This document shows, piece after piece, positions 44,545 to 52,919 of a stretch of DNA of 64,000 nt. Under the pieces are notes generated by a model. It was not told the origin of the DNA. It searched no databases and saw nothing but the letters and a program-made list of their open reading frames with translations. The stretch is taken from NCBI RefSeq assembly GCF_030532325.1, contig NZ_JAUNLS010000011.1:18799-82798 (forward strand), in the 5' to 3' direction. Positions within the stretch are counted from its first letter, which is position 1. Each line of letters starts with the position of its first letter. The stretch is from Corynebacterium sp. (GTDB taxonomy: Bacteria > Actinomycetota > Actinomycetes > Mycobacteriales > Mycobacteriaceae). The position numbers were made by a program, and so were the translations under genes.

Positions 44545-45558
44545 ATGGATGCTACGAACGTGCAGAATGCACAGGGTGCACAGGACTCGCAGAACCGAGT
44601 GGAGTTTCAGCAGCTGCCCGCCATCCCGGATCTCACGCGGCTCTACCTGGGCCAGGCCTTCCGGGCGCTGCCCCTGCTAGGCGGCACGCAGCGGGTGGTC
44701 GATGATCCGCGCGTTGGATTCCGGGTCTCCGGCGTGCGCACCGATCCCGGGCAGCTGGCCGCGTACTGCTCCGCGGTGGGCTTTGCGCTTGGCGATGCCC
44801 TCCCCGCCTCCTTCCCCTACCTCCTCAGCTTCCCCCTGGCCATTGCGGTCATGGACGCGCCGGGCTTCCCCTTCCCGGCAATGGGCGCGGTGCACCTGAG
44901 CAATGTCATCACCCAGCACCGGCCGGTGCACGCCGGCGAGAGCCTGGGGCTGGAGGTCTTTGCCGATAACCTGCGCGCCCACCGCAAGGGGTTGGTCATC
45001 GACATGCACACCCGGCTGCGTGCGGGCGGGGAGTTGGCCTGGGAGCAGACCTCGAGTTTCCTCTCCGTCGGCGCGACCTGGAGCGCGGACACCCCGGAGC
45101 ACGTGCGCGAGCGCCCGGAGGATTCTTGCCGGCGGGCTGGCACGCCGCTGGCTGCGCGCGAGCTCTTCGCACACACCGCCGCCGCGCGCCTGGACTTCAG
45201 CCCCAGCGGGGTCAAAGAGTACGCGCGAGCCTCAGGGGATAAGAACCCCATCCACGTCTCCCGCCTGGGTGCGCGTGCCTTTGGTTTCCCGGCCCCCATT
45301 GCCCACGGCATGTTGAGCTTCGCGCGCGTGCTGGCCTTTGCCGGGCCCACGTTGCCGCAGGCCGGCGAGCTGCGCGTGGACTTCTACAAGCCGCTGGTGG
45401 TGCCAGGACGCGCGAGCCTGTACGTGTATGGAAAGAAAGGGGCCTCGCCAAGCGGGGCCTCTCCAAGAGGGGCAACGCCAAGCCGGCGCTACGAGCTGCG
45501 CAGCGCGCGCACGCCGGAGAAGCTGCACGCCGTGGTCGACGTGCAGCCACTCAGCTAG
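44545..45558 (+). CDS. htdX: MaoC-family (R)-hydratase, HtdX-like
   Basis: A 337-residue double-hotdog hydratase. The hydratase-2 motif YARASGDKNPIHVS gives the catalytic Asp and His in the C-terminal hotdog, and the N-terminal hotdog lacks them, as in HtdX and eukaryotic hydratase 2. It hydrates trans-2-enoyl-CoA/ACP to the R-3-hydroxy form used by FabG4. It is three bases behind fabG4. The N-terminus has NAQGAQDSQN, low in complexity, and a loop near residue 300 holds three 15-bp repeats (GASPS/GASPR/GATPS). Confidence 0.88.
   Translation: MDATNVQNAQGAQDSQNRVEFQQLPAIPDLTRLYLGQAFRALPLLGGTQRVVDDPRVGFRVSGVRTDPGQLAAYCSAVGFALGDALPASFPYLLSFPLAIAVMDAPGFPFPAMGAVHLSNVITQHRPVHAGESLGLEVFADNLRAHRKGLVIDMHTRLRAGGELAWEQTSSFLSVGATWSADTPEHVRERPEDSCRRAGTPLAARELFAHTAAARLDFSPSGVKEYARASGDKNPIHVSRLGARAFGFPAPIAHGMLSFARVLAFAGPTLPQAGELRVDFYKPLVVPGRASLYVYGKKGASPSGASPRGATPSRRYELRSARTPEKLHAVVDVQPLS
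45439..45483 (+). repeat. 15-bp tandem repeat inside htdX
   Basis: Three units GGGGCCTCGCCAAGC / GGGGCCTCTCCAAGA / GGGGCAACGCCAAGC, in frame, code a Gly-Ala-Ser-Pro loop between two C-terminal strands. Confidence 0.75.
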
Positions 45559-45588
45559 GCAAAGTACGGGGCGAGGCGAAGTGCGGCG

Positions 45589-46602
45589 CTAGTCGATGTG
45601 CTGGTGGTTGGGGGCCACCACCAGCGGCTTCGGGGAGTACTGGCCGCGCAGGCCGCGCAGGATTCCGGCGTGTTCCCACAGGCGCTTGTCCTCGTCGGTG
45701 CGCGGGGTGAACTGGCGGGCAGCCAGTGCATTCCAGTCACTATCCATGGCCATGTAGGCCACGGTGGCGTGGATGGCTGTCTGCAGCTGCTCGCGGCCGC
45801 CGCGCGGGTTGCCGGAGCGCACGTGAATAGACATCTGCATCGAGCGGGTATCGGTGCGCATCATGCGGGCATCGACCTCGATGAGATCGCCGATGTGAAT
45901 CGGGCGGTAGAAGCGGATGCCGCCGGCATAGACCGCCACGGTGTGCTCGCCGGACCACTCCATGGTGCAGGCGGTGCCGGCCTCGTCGATCCACTCCATC
46001 GCGGTGCCGCCGTGCACGTTGCCGCCCCAGTTGACGTCGGTGGGCTTGGCCAGGAAGCGGGTGACCATGCGGGGGGCGTCGGAAGGCCCGTCGTAGGTCT
46101 GTTTTTCCATCTCCGCCTCGATGGCTTTGCGCAGTTCGATGCGGGACTCGGCGGCCTCCCACACGCGGCGGTGCTCATCGGTCTCCGGCACGAAGGTGGG
46201 CACCGGGGTGGGCCGGCCGGTATCCGGATCCTTGGCCACGAAGATCACCAGGCAGTCGCACGCACGGGTAAAGATGCCCTCACGCGGATCTGCGGAGAGC
46301 ACCTCGTTGACGATGTGCATGGAGGAGCGCCCCGTCATGGCGATACGCGAGCGTACCTCTACGATGTGGCCGGAGGGGATGGGGCGAGTGAAGTGGATGT
46401 GGCCCACGTAGGCGGTAACACAGTAGGTGCCGGACCACTGCACCGCGCAGGCATAGGCGGCCTTGTCAATCCACTCAAGGACGCGGCCGCCGCCGATGCC
46501 TTGGGCGCCCGCCAGGGTGATGTCGGTAGGCGCGGCCATGAAACGCAGCGTGATGGAGGGGGACTTTTCGTTGTTCACGTCATCCGTAAGAATAGGAGGC
46601 AT
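45589..46602 (-). CDS. Acyl-CoA thioesterase with two hotdog domains
   Basis: A 337-residue protein with tandem 4HBT (BACH/BFIT-like) domains. Each half has the pattern LRFMAAPTDITLAGAQGIGG or TRFLAKPTDVNWGGNVHGG, then a helix with EWID, and later VGHIHFTRPIPSG or AGGIRFYRPIHIG. The second half has the canonical NVHGG, the first is diverged at that spot (AQGIGGG), so one active site per pair is likely. It hydrolyses acyl-CoA to fatty acid and CoA. The ATG at 46602 is the first start before the conserved core; its ribosome site is weak. It is divergent from the sterol-carrier-like gene. Confidence 0.87.
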   Translation of the reverse strand: MPPILTDDVNNEKSPSITLRFMAAPTDITLAGAQGIGGGRVLEWIDKAAYACAVQWSGTYCVTAYVGHIHFTRPIPSGHIVEVRSRIAMTGRSSMHIVNEVLSADPREGIFTRACDCLVIFVAKDPDTGRPTPVPTFVPETDEHRRVWEAAESRIELRKAIEAEMEKQTYDGPSDAPRMVTRFLAKPTDVNWGGNVHGGTAMEWIDEAGTACTMEWSGEHTVAVYAGGIRFYRPIHIGDLIEVDARMMRTDTRSMQMSIHVRSGNPRGGREQLQTAIHATVAYMAMDSDWNALAARQFTPRTDEDKRLWEHAGILRGLRGQYSPKPLVVAPNHQHID

Positions 46603-46635
46603 GGCTAAAAAGCTATCAGTAAGGACGCTGAAGAA

Positions 46636-47040
46636 ATGAAGAAGCCCGTCGATCCACACGCCACCCGCGCGGCCGTTGAGGAGATCCGGGAGTGGATCCT
46701 CACCCCCGACGAGGTGGAAAAACCTGGTAGGGCCGCGCTGGCTGCAGCCACCCGTACTACCGCCCGCACGCTGGAGGCCGACGCCCCCGGGCACTCCGTG
46801 GAGCTGCGGGTGCCCCCATTTGTGGCCGTTCAGTGCATCGAAGGACCCCGCCATACCCGCGGCACTCCGCCGAATGTGGTGGAGACCGATCCGCTGACAT
46901 GGCTGCAGCTGGCCACCGGCGCGCTGGGCTGGCAGGAGGCGGTGCGCTCCGGCAAGGTGGACGCCTCCGGCTCCCGTTCTGGGGAAATCGCCGCCTGGCT
47001 GCCCATCATTCCGTTAGTTTCCACAGGCCAAAACAGCTAG
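46636..47040 (+). CDS. Sterol-carrier-like family protein
   Basis: A 134-residue protein of the small actinobacterial sterol-carrier-like family found directly before purF. It has an N-terminal helix ([12 protein letters not shown]), a beta-sheet core ([18 protein letters not shown]), [23 protein letters not shown] and the terminal [12 protein letters not shown]. It may bind a hydrophobic ligand, but no activity is shown. purF starts 10 bases after its stop, so the two are probably co-transcribed. Confidence 0.82.
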   Translation: MKKPVDPHATRAAVEEIREWILTPDEVEKPGRAALAAATRTTARTLEADAPGHSVELRVPPFVAVQCIEGPRHTRGTPPNVVETDPLTWLQLATGALGWQEAVRSGKVDASGSRSGEIAAWLPIIPLVSTGQNS

Positions 47041-47050
47041 GATAAGCGCC

Positions 47051-48601
47051 GTGATAGCTGAACACGATCCCCGTATCACTAACCCTTCCACCGACCGCGC
47101 TGATGATCTCGCTAATCACTCGGCTGATCATCTGGATGATCACAACGAGCCCGAACCCCGTGAAGAATGCGGCGTGTTCGGCGTGTGGGCGCCGGGCGAG
47201 GAGGTCTCCAAGCTGACCTACTTCGGCCTCTTCGCGCTCCAGCACCGCGGCCAGGAGGCCGCCGGCATCGCCGTCGGTGACGATGACCGCATCGTCGTCT
47301 TCAAGGACATGGGCCTGGTGGCCAACATCTTTGACGAGTCCATCCTTTCCTCCCTGCAGGGCGACGTAGCCGTGGGCCACACCCGCTACTCCACCGCGGG
47401 CGGCAAGGAGTGGTCCAACGTGCAGCCGATGTTCGGCACCTCGCCCAGCGGCGTGGACATCGCGCTGGGCCACAACGGCAACCTGGTCAACTACCTGGAG
47501 CTGCGCGAGGAAGCCGTCAAGCGCGGCCTGGTCAAGCCTGCCGAGGAATCCGTCTCCGACTCGATGTGCCTGTCCATGCTGCTGGCTGATGGCGTCAATG
47601 AGAACAACTCCGTCTTCGACTCCGCCCGCCAGCTGCTGCCGCGCGTCAAGGGCGCGTTCTGCCTGACCTTTACTGACGGCCACACGCTTTACGCTGCCCG
47701 CGATCCGCACGGCGTGCGCCCGCTGTCTCTGGGCCGTCTGCCCAAGGGCTGGGTTGTGGCCTCGGAAACCTGTGCGCTGGACATCGTGGGCGCACAGTTC
47801 ATTCGCGAGATCGAGCCGGGCGAGCTGGTGGCTATCGACGAAGCCGGTATCCGCTCCGAGAAGTTCGCCGAGCCCACCCGTCACGGCTGTGTATTCGAGT
47901 ACGTCTACTTGGCGCGCCCCGATACCACCATCAAGGAGCGCTCCGTCAACGCTACGCGCGTGGAGATTGGCCGCCGTTTGGCGCGCGAGTACCCTGCCCC
48001 GAACGCCGAGCTGGTCATCCCCGTGCCGGAGTCCGGCAACCCGGCCGCGGTGGGCTACGCCCGCGAATCCGGCATCACCTTCGGCCACGGCCTGGTGAAG
48101 AACTCCTACGTGGGCCGCACCTTCATCCAGCCCACCCAGTCCCAGCGCCAGATGGGCATCCGCCTCAAGCTCAACCCGCTGCGCGAGGTCATCGAGGGCA
48201 AGTCCATCGTGGTGGTGGATGACTCCATCGTCCGCGGCAACACCCAGCGCGCGCTCATCCGCATGCTGCGCGAGGCCGGTGCCGCCGAGGTGCACGTGCG
48301 CATCGCCTCCCCGCCGGTGAAGTGGCCGTGCTTCTACGGCATTGACTTCGCCTCCCCGGGCGAGCTCATTGCCAACGCCAATCCCTCCGAGGATTTGGAC
48401 GCGGTGTGCAAGACCATCTGCGACGCCATTGGCGCGGACACCCTGGGCTTTGTCTCCATCGAGGAGATGGTGGAGGCCACCCAGCAGCCGCGCACCGAGC
48501 TGTGCACCGCCTGCTTCGACGGCGTCTACCCCCTCGGCCTTCCGGCCGGTAACCCCAATGCTGAGGCCGTGCGTACCCTGCAGGGCTCGACTACCAAGTA
48601 A
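47051..48601 (+). CDS. purF: Amidophosphoribosyltransferase PurF
   Basis: PurF makes phosphoribosylamine from PRPP and glutamine, the first committed purine step. After a propeptide of about 39 residues rich in Asp and His (ADDLANHSADHLDDHN) comes the glutaminase cysteine Cys40 in EECGVFGVWAPG, exposed by self-cleavage. The PRPP loop VVVDDSIVRGNT and the cysteines of the iron-sulfur cluster region (ELCTACFDGVYP) are present. The start is GTG 47051. The propeptide is longer than in many species. purM follows after 12 bases. Confidence 0.95.
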   Translation: MIAEHDPRITNPSTDRADDLANHSADHLDDHNEPEPREECGVFGVWAPGEEVSKLTYFGLFALQHRGQEAAGIAVGDDDRIVVFKDMGLVANIFDESILSSLQGDVAVGHTRYSTAGGKEWSNVQPMFGTSPSGVDIALGHNGNLVNYLELREEAVKRGLVKPAEESVSDSMCLSMLLADGVNENNSVFDSARQLLPRVKGAFCLTFTDGHTLYAARDPHGVRPLSLGRLPKGWVVASETCALDIVGAQFIREIEPGELVAIDEAGIRSEKFAEPTRHGCVFEYVYLARPDTTIKERSVNATRVEIGRRLAREYPAPNAELVIPVPESGNPAAVGYARESGITFGHGLVKNSYVGRTFIQPTQSQRQMGIRLKLNPLREVIEGKSIVVVDDSIVRGNTQRALIRMLREAGAAEVHVRIASPPVKWPCFYGIDFASPGELIANANPSEDLDAVCKTICDAIGADTLGFVSIEEMVEATQQPRTELCTACFDGVYPLGLPAGNPNAEAVRTLQGSTTK

Positions 48602-48613
48602 GGAACTTCCACC

Positions 48614-49666
48614 ATGAGCGAAAACACCTACGCAGCCGCCGGCGTCAGCATCGAGGAAGGCGACCGTGCCGTCACCCTCTTCGCGCCGCACGCTAAGCGC
48701 GCCACCCGCCCGGAGGTCATGGGCGGCCTCGGCGGTTTTGCTGGCCTGTTCAAGCTGGGCAAGTACAACGAGCCCATCCTCGCCGCTGGATCCGACGGCG
48801 TGGGCACCAAGCTGGCCGTGGCCCAGGCCATGGACAAGCACGACACCATTGGCATCGACCTGGTAGCCATGTGCGTGGATGACCTCGTGGTCTGCGGCGC
48901 CGAGCCGCTTTTCCTGCAGGACTACATCGCCGTGGGCAAGGTTGTGCCGGAGAAGGTTGCGGAGATTGTCAAGGGCATCGCGGAGGGCTGCGTGCAGGCC
49001 GGCGCCGCGCTGCTGGGCGGCGAGACCGCCGAGCACCCCGGCGTGATGGGCGAGGACGAGTATGACGTCTCCGCCACCGCCGTGGGCGTTGTGGAGGCCG
49101 AGGAGCTGCTGGGCCCGGACAAGGTGCGCGACGGTGACGTGCTCATCGCCATGGGCTCCTCCGGCCTGCACTCCAACGGCTACTCCCTGGCCCGCTACGT
49201 CCTGCTGGAGCAGGCTGGCCTGCCTCTCGACGGCTACATGGAGGATCTCGGCCGCACCTTGGGCGAGGAGCTTCTGGAGCCCACCCGCATCTACGCCAAG
49301 GACTGCCTGGCGCTGACCGCCGAGTGCGCGGTGTCGACCTTCTGCCACGTCACCGGCGGCGGCCTGGCCGGCAACCTGGAGCGCGTCATTCCGGAGGGCC
49401 TGACTGCTGACGTGAACCGTTCCACCTGGACCCCGGGCCAGATTTTCAAGACCATCTCCTCTGTGGGCAAGGTGGCCCTGGAAGAGATGGAGAAGACCTT
49501 TAACATGGGCGTGGGCATGATCGCCGTTGTCTCCCCGGAGGATCGTGAGCGCGCTCTGGCCATGATGGCTGCCCGCCACGTTGAGGCCTGGGAGCTGGGT
49601 ACCGTGCGTGAGTCCGCCGAGGGCGAGCCGCGCGTCATCATGCACGGTGAGCACTCGAACTTCTAG
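48614..49666 (+). CDS. purM: AIR synthetase PurM
   Basis: PurM closes the imidazole ring of FGAM to AIR with ATP. The 350-residue protein shows AAAGVSIEEGDRAV, the AIRS motif SDGVGTKLAVAQAM, DLVVCGAEPLFLQDY, GGETAEHPGVM and HVTGGGLAGNLERVIP. It is the last gene of the purF-purM unit, with a long-stem terminator 28 bases after the stop. Confidence 0.96.
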   Translation: MSENTYAAAGVSIEEGDRAVTLFAPHAKRATRPEVMGGLGGFAGLFKLGKYNEPILAAGSDGVGTKLAVAQAMDKHDTIGIDLVAMCVDDLVVCGAEPLFLQDYIAVGKVVPEKVAEIVKGIAEGCVQAGAALLGGETAEHPGVMGEDEYDVSATAVGVVEAEELLGPDKVRDGDVLIAMGSSGLHSNGYSLARYVLLEQAGLPLDGYMEDLGRTLGEELLEPTRIYAKDCLALTAECAVSTFCHVTGGGLAGNLERVIPEGLTADVNRSTWTPGQIFKTISSVGKVALEEMEKTFNMGVGMIAVVSPEDRERALAMMAARHVEAWELGTVRESAEGEPRVIMHGEHSNF

Positions 49667-49694
49667 CGGTAGACACAGCTGAGGCGCATACACT

Positions 49695-49730
49695 TAAGGC
49701 CGATACTCCGGAAGGGGAGTATCGGCCTTA
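49695..49730 (+). terminator. Terminator after purM
   Basis: A 15-bp perfect stem TAAGGCCGATACTCC / GGAGTATCGGCCTTA with a 6-nt loop, followed by TTCAT. It may serve both directions since DUF3073 ends 90 bases further on. Confidence 0.85.
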
Positions 49731-49819
49731 TTCATACAACTGCGATGACCGGGTTGAGCTCCGGCTGTGCAATGTATGGGGCAGCGGGGAAGCTCCGCTG
49801 CGTGAGGAGCTCTCAGCGC

Positions 49820-50020
49820 TTAGCGCTCGTCCTCATCGTCATCATCATCCGCCCAGCGGTCGACGTACTCAGCGTATTCGTCGTCCTCATCGTGAGCGGA
49901 GTTGCCCGCGTTCTGGGAGGCAAGCTCCCGCTGGAGCGAATCCAGATCCATCTCGGGCGAATTGTACTTCAACTGGCGTGCAACTTTGGTCTGCTTTGCC
50001 TTTGCGCGTCCGCGTCCCAT
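49820..50020 (-). CDS. DUF3073 protein
   Basis: A 66-residue actinobacterial protein of unknown role: conserved basic N-terminus MGRGRAKAKQTKVARQLKY, the segment SPEMDLDSLQRELA and a very acidic tail ending in a run of Asp and Glu. The inner ATG (50020) sits 8 bases after AAGGGGG and starts the conserved MGRGRAK, so it is preferred over the ATG two codons earlier. It is a single gene, convergent with purM. Confidence 0.88.
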   Translation of the reverse strand: MGRGRAKAKQTKVARQLKYNSPEMDLDSLQRELASQNAGNSAHDEDDEYAEYVDRWADDDDDEDER

Positions 50021-50214
50021 GTGCATGACCCCCTTGAGGTGTGTAGGGCAGTCCAGGGATTCTCGGACGCCCCATCGGCTTAATCAAATGTATATCTTCC
50101 TGTTAGACACAATAGCCTGTGTGACGAAAAAATTCCGAACTACCCCCTAGCAGCGCCGAAAATAGTGGTAAGAGTCGCTTTAAGCTAAAAAAGAGCACAT
50201 TGCCACTGCTTGAC

Positions 50215-51297
50215 CTACTTGCCGCGCAGCTTATCCACGGCGGCGCGACCGGCCTTGGGGCCTTCATCATCCGGGATGGAGTCCTCTTCCACCGAGGCGG
50301 CGGTTTCACCGATGAGAAGCTCGGCGCCCTGCGCCAGCGCGCTGCGCTTGACCAGCCCCAGGGCGATGGGGCCGTAGTCGCAGTCCTCAACGATGGTGCC
50401 CATCCGGCCCACGCGGCGCCCGCCGAGGGTGATCTCCGCACCGATCTGCGGGGCAGTGGGGGCGGAGCCGTCGAGATAGAGCATGACCAGCAGGCGCGGG
50501 GAGCGGCCGAGGTTTTCCACCCGCGCCACGGTCTCCTGCCCGCGGTAGCAGCCCTTGTTGAGGTGCACGAAGGCCGGGTTCTTCTCGGGGCCCTCCCCAC
50601 GGGAGATCCACTGCGGAACCTCGTGGGCGATGGTCTTTGAGTCCAGGTCAGCGCCGAATTCGGGCTCGCGGGCGCGCACGCGCTCGGCGGTATAGGCCAT
50701 CAGGCCCGCCAGTGTGCCGCCGGCGGCCTCGAGCTCCTCCACGGCAGAGGCTAGCTGTGCGCGCGGAACAAGGAAGTCGGTGCGGGACACCCCCAGCCAC
50801 TGCACGGGGCGGGTGAGCACGGCGGCCTGCGGTGCGGGCAGCGCAGCGCCCAGCACGGTGACTACGGCGAGATCGGCCTCCTCCACGGTGACCTCGGACC
50901 AAAAGACCATCGTGGTGAGGAAGTCCAGGAGGGAATCGAACTGCGCGGCCGAGACATCGAGGTAAAAGGCCGTGCCCTGCCGGCTCACATTCATCTGGTG
51001 CAGCACGTGACCCTGGATGTCCAGGTCGAGGGCGCCGGCGTGGAAGCCATCGGGGGCGTCGTCAAGCTTCTGCGAGAGAAGATTGTTGAGGAAGACGGCG
51101 GCGTCCGGCCCATCGACCTTGAGCACGCGGCGCTGCGAGCGGTCGATGATGGCCGAGCCAGTCTCCGCGGCTCGCTGCTCTACCAGCGGGTTGCCGTAGT
51201 GCCAGGCCACCCCGAGGGCATCGAGAAGCTCAGCAGCGCTGGCATCCTGCAACTGGGCGGCGGAGGGACGGGAAAGAAGCGGCGAAGAGTAACTCAC
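50215..51297 (-). CDS. ygfZ: Folate-binding protein YgfZ (iron-sulfur repair)
   Basis: A 360-residue GcvT-like folate-binding protein. The YgfZ signature KGCYRGQETVAR, whose cysteine is needed for activity, is present near residue 245, and the N-terminal half has LKVDGPDAAVFLNNLLSQ. YgfZ with tetrahydrofolate supports repair or assembly of certain iron-sulfur enzymes. It is divergent from pabC, a folate-pathway gene, with 30 bases between the starts. Confidence 0.9.
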   Translation of the reverse strand: MSYSSPLLSRPSAAQLQDASAAELLDALGVAWHYGNPLVEQRAAETGSAIIDRSQRRVLKVDGPDAAVFLNNLLSQKLDDAPDGFHAGALDLDIQGHVLHQMNVSRQGTAFYLDVSAAQFDSLLDFLTTMVFWSEVTVEEADLAVVTVLGAALPAPQAAVLTRPVQWLGVSRTDFLVPRAQLASAVEELEAAGGTLAGLMAYTAERVRAREPEFGADLDSKTIAHEVPQWISRGEGPEKNPAFVHLNKGCYRGQETVARVENLGRSPRLLVMLYLDGSAPTAPQIGAEITLGGRRVGRMGTIVEDCDYGPIALGLVKRSALAQGAELLIGETAASVEEDSIPDDEGPKAGRAAVDKLRGK

Positions 51298-51327
51298 GCC
51301 CTCCGATGGTAGGGCATAATCAGGGAT

Positions 51328-52206
51328 ATGGACTTCACGCGCAGGAAAGAGCCGGTCATCTATGTAGTGGAACCCTACGGAGGCTCAGTGCGCAGACACA
51401 TGCCCTCCCTGCCGCTGGTGTATTGGGATGACGCCGCCGTCACCCGCGGCGACGGCATTTTTGAGTCCCTCCTCGTGCGCGGCGGCAAGGTAGCCAACCT
51501 CCAACGCCACGCGCAGCGCTTCGTGCAGTCCGCCAAGGCGCTGGATCTGCCGGAGCCCATCATGGAGAAATGGGAGGAGGCCACCCGCCTGGCCGTGACC
51601 GAGTACTGCGGGGAGGCCGGCGAGGACTGCGAGGAAGCCAAGTGCACGTGGACCTATACCCGCGGGCGGGCCTCCACAGGCCACCCCAGCGCCTGGGTGG
51701 TGGTCCAGCCCATCGACCCCACGGTGGTGGCCCAGCGCGCCAGCGGTGTCAAGGTCATGACCACCCCGCGCCTGTGGCAGGTGGCGGAGGAGCTGCCGGC
51801 CAAGACCCTCAACTACGCCGCCACGATGGCCACCCTGCGCCTGGCGCGTGAGCGTGGCTTTGACGACGTCATCTTTACCACGCCCGAGGAGGGCCTGGTG
51901 CTGGAGGGCGCGACCTCCACGGTGGTGGCCGTCAAGGGAGAGAAGCTGCGCACCCCGCTAGCGCCCGGGATTCTGCCGGGCACCACGCAGGAGGCGCTCT
52001 TCGAGTACGCCCAGCAGCAGGGCTATCGCTGTAAGGCCAAGGAAATGACCGTGGAGGATCTGCTGCGTGCGGACTCGCTGTGGCTGGTTTCTTCCGTGCG
52101 CACCGCCGTGCGCGTGACCAAGCTCAATGACAAGAAACTGAAGGCCCCGGAGGGCCACGATGTGGAGGCCATCCGGGACCTGATCGATGCTGCGCTCGCG
52201 CGATAG
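51328..52206 (+). CDS. pabC: Aminodeoxychorismate lyase PabC
   Basis: A 292-residue fold-type IV PLP enzyme that releases 4-aminobenzoate and pyruvate from aminodeoxychorismate in folate synthesis. The N-terminal GDGIFESLLVRGGKV, the PLP lysine in AKTLNYAATM near residue 155, EEGLVLEGATSTVVAV and LAPGILPGTTQEAL are typical. A branched-chain or D-amino-acid transaminase is the alternative in this fold; the folate-linked neighbour YgfZ favours PabC. Its 3' end is overlapped antisense by the nitrobindin-like reading frame. Confidence 0.85.
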   Translation: MDFTRRKEPVIYVVEPYGGSVRRHMPSLPLVYWDDAAVTRGDGIFESLLVRGGKVANLQRHAQRFVQSAKALDLPEPIMEKWEEATRLAVTEYCGEAGEDCEEAKCTWTYTRGRASTGHPSAWVVVQPIDPTVVAQRASGVKVMTTPRLWQVAEELPAKTLNYAATMATLRLARERGFDDVIFTTPEEGLVLEGATSTVVAVKGEKLRTPLAPGILPGTTQEALFEYAQQQGYRCKAKEMTVEDLLRADSLWLVSSVRTAVRVTKLNDKKLKAPEGHDVEAIRDLIDAALAR

Positions 52207-52866
52207 CGCGGATCCGGTTCTAGCGCGATAGCCAGCTACGCGGGTCAGTTCGGCGGACATGTAGGGGCGCATTTCGCCGTCGATAAGCCGCTCGTCCACC
52301 CAGCCCAGGTTGTTGTTGGGCATGAGGCCGTACATGCGCTTGCCCGGGCCCAGATTCTTCGGGCCGGTCTCGGTGACCATCGTGGAGGCGGACTCGAGCT
52401 GCCAGGCGCGCTCGTTGAACAGCGAGCCGTAGAAGATCTCATTGATGCCGTTGGAGGAGGTGTAGGTGACCTCCAGCTCGTCCTTGGGGGACACGCGCCA
52501 GAAGCCGTTCTCGCGCACGTCGGTGCCGGCCGGGTTGCCCTCGGAATCGATCTTCCATGTGCGCGAGGAATAGGTCAGGTAGTTCTCGCCATCGTGGGCG
52601 ATGATGAGCTGCTGGCCAAAGGCGTACTGGTTGCCGTCAACATCGTGGGCCTGGCCCTCGCCCTGCCACACACCAACCAGCGGCAACAGGGCCAGGAGGC
52701 CGTCGTGCAGCGAGGGGCCCTGACGCAGGTTGGCGGTGTCGTGCGGCAGGGGGTTCTCTGCCACCTCGATGGCGGGGATGTTGCGAGAGGCGGCGTCCTT
52801 CCAGGCCTCAGCGGCCTGGTTCACGGCATCGTTGCCGTTGATCTTGGGAGATTGGTTTTCGCTCAT
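51958..52866 (-). CDS. FABP-family/nitrobindin-like protein (DUF1794) with read-through C-terminus
   Basis: The first 214 residues (from ATG 52866, MSENQSPKINGN) form a heme-binding nitrobindin-like beta-barrel: LLPLVGVWQGEGQ, YAFGQQLIIAHDG, ENGFWRVSPKDELEVTY and PYMSAELTRVAGYR. Members bind ferric heme and react with NO or peroxynitrite. No stop follows the normal end (about 52225). The frame stays open for 88 more residues, antisense over the 3' part of pabC to 51958. A GCGCGATAGC direct repeat at this junction suggests a small duplication that removed the stop, or a sequencing error. Confidence 0.75.
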   Translation of the reverse strand: MSENQSPKINGNDAVNQAAEAWKDAASRNIPAIEVAENPLPHDTANLRQGPSLHDGLLALLPLVGVWQGEGQAHDVDGNQYAFGQQLIIAHDGENYLTYSSRTWKIDSEGNPAGTDVRENGFWRVSPKDELEVTYTSSNGINEIFYGSLFNERAWQLESASTMVTETGPKNLGPGKRMYGLMPNNNLGWVDERLIDGEMRPYMSAELTRVAGYRARTGSALSRERSIDQVPDGLHIVALRGLQFLVIELGHAHGGAHGRNQPQRVRTQQILHGHFLGLTAIALLLGVLEERLLRGARQNPGR

Positions 52867-52919
52867 GGGCAACCAGCCTAGTCGTGTGCGGGCGTCAGAA
52901 ACCACTAGGCTAGGGGGTC

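Noticed and set aside
47006-49693. An 895-codon minus-strand frame across purF and purM
   Set aside because: Antisense shadow of two well-recognised enzymes; no start signal and low-complexity composition.
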